Source: Phycisphaerae bacterium
GTDB lineage: Bacteria > Planctomycetota > Phycisphaerae > Tepidisphaerales > Tepidisphaeraceae
NCBI GenBank assembly: GCA_014380825.1
Contig: JACMJD010000531.1
Location: 1-7,366, forward strand
Reading direction: 5' to 3'
DNA length: 7,366 nucleotides
The notes under the pieces were generated by a model, which saw nothing but the letters and a program-made list of their open reading frames with translations, was not told the origin of the DNA and did no database searches. Each line of letters opens with the position of its first letter. Within the stretch, counting starts at the first letter, position 1. The translations under genes and the position numbers were made by a program. This document shows positions 5,355-7,366 of the stretch, piece by piece.

Positions 5355-7366
5355 GTGCATACATCCTTTCAAATTGAATGGCTCGAGCAACGATGGTTGC
5401 TGGCTGACGTGCGGTTTGCGGTCATCGGAGATTACGGGGTCGCCGGACAGCCGTTGGCGGACGTGTCGGCGATGATCGATCTGTTCGATCCGGACTTCGT
5501 CACCACCACAGGCGATAACAACTACGAAGTGGGCGGGGCCAACACGATCGATCCGAACATCGGGCAGTATTTTCACGAATACATTTTCAACTATCAGGGC
5601 GGCTACGGCGCCGGCTCGCTGACGCGACGGTTTTTTCCGTCACTGGGGAATCACGATTGGGGCAACACCGTTCCCACGCCCCACAACGCGCAGCCGTACC
5701 TCAATTACTTCGACCTGCCCACGAGTCCATCCGGCGGCGAGCGATACTACGACTTCGTCAGCGGGCCGGTGCATATGTTCGTGCTCGACAGCGACGAGAA
5801 CGAACCCTCCGGCATCAGCGAGACGTCGACGCAGGCAAACTGGTTGCGCGATCGGCTCGCTGCTTCCACTGCACCGCATCGCGTCGTCGTGTTCCATCAT
5901 GCGCCGTATTCTTCCGGCGAACATGGAAACGACCCGACGCTTCAGTGGCCGTTCTCGCAATGGGGCGCGACTGCGGTTATCGCAGGCCACGATCATCATT
6001 ACGAGCGACTCTTCGCCGAAGGAATCCCATACTTCGTGAACGGAATTGGCGGGCGGAGCCTGCGCACGATGCCAAACATCGTGCCGGAAAGCCAGTTCCG
6101 CTACAACGCCAACTATGGCGCGATGATCGTCGATGCGAACGACGAACAGATGACGTTCAAGCTGTACACGCGCACCGGTGCGCTGATCGACACGTCGACG
6201 CTGGTGCTGGCAAACCAATTGCCGATCGTCAGCGTGCAGCCAACCGACGCGAGCGGCGCGGAGGCGGGGACGAACCCGGCGGTGTTCACGATCTCGCGCA
6301 CCGGCAGCACTGCCGCACCGCTGACAGTAAACTTCGCGCTGGGTGGAAGCGCGGTGATGGGCGCCGACTATCAAAACGTGCCGCTGTCGATCACGATTCC
6401 GATCGGCAGCTCGTCGGCGATCGTGCAGCTCAATCCGATCAACGATTTTCTGGCCGAAGGCGCCGAGAGCGTGACGCTGACGCTTACGAGCAGCGCGTTG
6501 TTCAACCTGGGACAGGACAAAGCTTCGACCGCGACGATCGCCGACGACGATGGCACCAGCGCGCTGCTCTTCGCCGGCGGCGGCACCTGGAAATATCTCG
6601 ACGACGGAAGCAATCAGGGCACCGCGTGGCGCGCGATCGATTTTAATGCTATCTGGCCCAGCGGCGGCGCACGCTTCGGTTACGGCGATCCTGGCATGGT
6701 CACGACGATCAATGGTGGACCATCCAACAACCGGTTCATCACGCATTACTTCCGAACCACGTTCAACATCGCCAACGCCAACGCGATCGACGTCGCCCAA
6801 CTGAATGTGCTGCGCGATGACGGCGCGGTCATCTATCTCAACGGCAACGAAGTCTGGCGGACGAACATGCCCGCCGGCACGATCACGTCTTCGACGCTTG
6901 CCTCCACCGGCGTGGGCGGCGCCGATGAGACGACGTTCTTCGCGCATGCGTTCGATCCAACGCTGCTGCAAACCGGCACCAACTATCTGGCGGTGGAGCT
7001 GCACCAGAGCAGCGTGACGACCAGCGACGCCGTGTTCGACATGTACATCGCCGGCGGCGTTGACAACGTCGCGCCGACCGTCGCGAACCAGGTGTTCGAC
7101 TTCGAATCGTGGCACGAGTTGCGATTCACGTTCAGCGAAAACGTGTTCGACAGCCTGGACGTCAGCGATTTGATTATCACCAACCTGGCGAACCCGAACG
7201 ATCCGCTGCCAAGCGGCGCATTCGCGCTGACGGCCGGCGGCGAGCCGACCGTTGCGGTCTGGCGCGCCAACAGTTTGCTCCCCGATGGCCTGTACCGCGC
7301 GGTGCTGCCGGCTGGCAGCGCGCACGATCGCGCGAACAATGCGCTGGCCGGCAACGTCGTGCTGAA
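5355..7366 (+). CDS. Purple-acid-phosphatase-like metallophosphoesterase with LEPR-XLL leader and Calx-beta domain (3' end outside window)
   Basis: The frame runs without a stop from GTG 5355 to the window edge (670 full codons). The N-terminus carries LEQRWLLAD (10-18), an LEPR-XLL-type signature, and the enzyme domain begins at once. Its motifs are GDYG (D26), GDNNY (D54, N55, Y57), GNHD (N99, H100), VVVFHH (H181/H182) and GHDHHYER (211-218). These are the five metal-binding blocks of calcineurin-like phosphoesterases. The Tyr in GDNNY is the metal-coordinating residue typical of purple acid phosphatases, so phosphomonoester hydrolysis at a dinuclear metal centre is expected. Next come a Calx-beta domain (about 291-399, ending in TATIADDD), a WKYLDDGSNQGTAWR module (about 410-568) and an Ig-like domain opening DNVAPTV (570 on, with LRFTFSENV). 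More domains and perhaps a C-terminal sorting signal lie beyond 7366. GTG 5355 is chosen because of its Shine-Dalgarno sequence and because it precedes the LEPR-XLL motif. Family assignment is strong; the substrate is unknown. Confidence 0.92.
   Translation, partial: MHTSFQIEWLEQRWLLADVRFAVIGDYGVAGQPLADVSAMIDLFDPDFVTTTGDNNYEVGGANTIDPNIGQYFHEYIFNYQGGYGAGSLTRRFFPSLGNHDWGNTVPTPHNAQPYLNYFDLPTSPSGGERYYDFVSGPVHMFVLDSDENEPSGISETSTQANWLRDRLAASTAPHRVVVFHHAPYSSGEHGNDPTLQWPFSQWGATAVIAGHDHHYERLFAEGIPYFVNGIGGRSLRTMPNIVPESQFRYNANYGAMIVDANDEQMTFKLYTRTGALIDTSTLVLANQLPIVSVQPTDASGAEAGTNPAVFTISRTGSTAAPLTVNFALGGSAVMGADYQNVPLSITIPIGSSSAIVQLNPINDFLAEGAESVTLTLTSSALFNLGQDKASTATIADDDGTSALLFAGGGTWKYLDDGSNQGTAWRAIDFNAIWPSGGARFGYGDPGMVTTINGGPSNNRFITHYFRTTFNIANANAIDVAQLNVLRDDGAVIYLNGNEVWRTNMPAGTITSSTLASTGVGGADETTFFAHAFDPTLLQTGTNYLAVELHQSSVTTSDAVFDMYIAGGVDNVAPTVANQVFDFESWHELRFTFSENVFDSLDVSDLIITNLANPNDPLPSGAFALTAGGEPTVAVWRANSLLPDGLYRAVLPAGSAHDRANNALAGNVVL

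Noticed and set aside
5657..6646. 329-codon open frame on the + strand
   Set aside because: It is a shifted frame of the phosphatase gene. The product is mostly Arg and Ala with no domain, while the overlapping frame encodes GNHD, GHDHHYER and the Calx-beta domain.
5640..7325. Long open frame (561 codons) on the minus strand
   Set aside because: It is antisense to the phosphatase gene, whose frame has all catalytic motifs. Its product is rich in Arg, Val, His and Asp with no recognisable domain, as expected for the complement of GC-rich coding DNA.

Overview
The window is GC-rich bacterial DNA, and every supported gene reads on the + strand. It most likely comes from a planctomycete of the Phycisphaerae/Tepidisphaera type. 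The signs are PEP-CTERM (exosortase) tails, two LEPR-XLL-type N-termini (LEMRQLL and LEQRWLL), a paired dockerin-like DFDDY tail and large multidomain surface proteins. The lineage is inferred from these protein signatures, not from a marker gene.

Layout: (1) 1-329 is the 3' end of a PEP-CTERM protein gene whose start lies outside the window. (2) 330-474 is the only notable gene-free stretch (145 nt). It holds a perfect 18-bp hairpin (347-386) that probably ends the first transcript, then a weak promoter candidate and a clear Shine-Dalgarno sequence. (3) 475-2640 encodes an agmatine deiminase/PAD-type enzyme with its catalytic residues in place, an LEPR-XLL leader, beta-sandwich modules and a dockerin-like tail. 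(4) 2666-5350 encodes a Sec-exported, beta-helix-like surface protein with autotransporter-passenger repeats and an odd, extended PEP-CTERM-like tail. (5) 5355 to the window end encodes a purple-acid-phosphatase-like metallophosphoesterase with an LEPR-XLL leader, followed by Calx-beta and further beta-sandwich domains. It begins with GTG and its 3' end is outside the window.

The last three genes are 25 and 4 nt apart, on one strand and with no terminator between them, so they look like one operon. All three products appear extracellular or cell-surface, yet they carry different sorting signals. A working inference is a surface unit with one enzyme acting on guanidino groups (releasing ammonia), one acting on phosphoesters (releasing phosphate) and one structural protein. 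Nothing in the sequence proves a shared pathway. No RNA genes, mobile elements or CRISPR arrays were seen.
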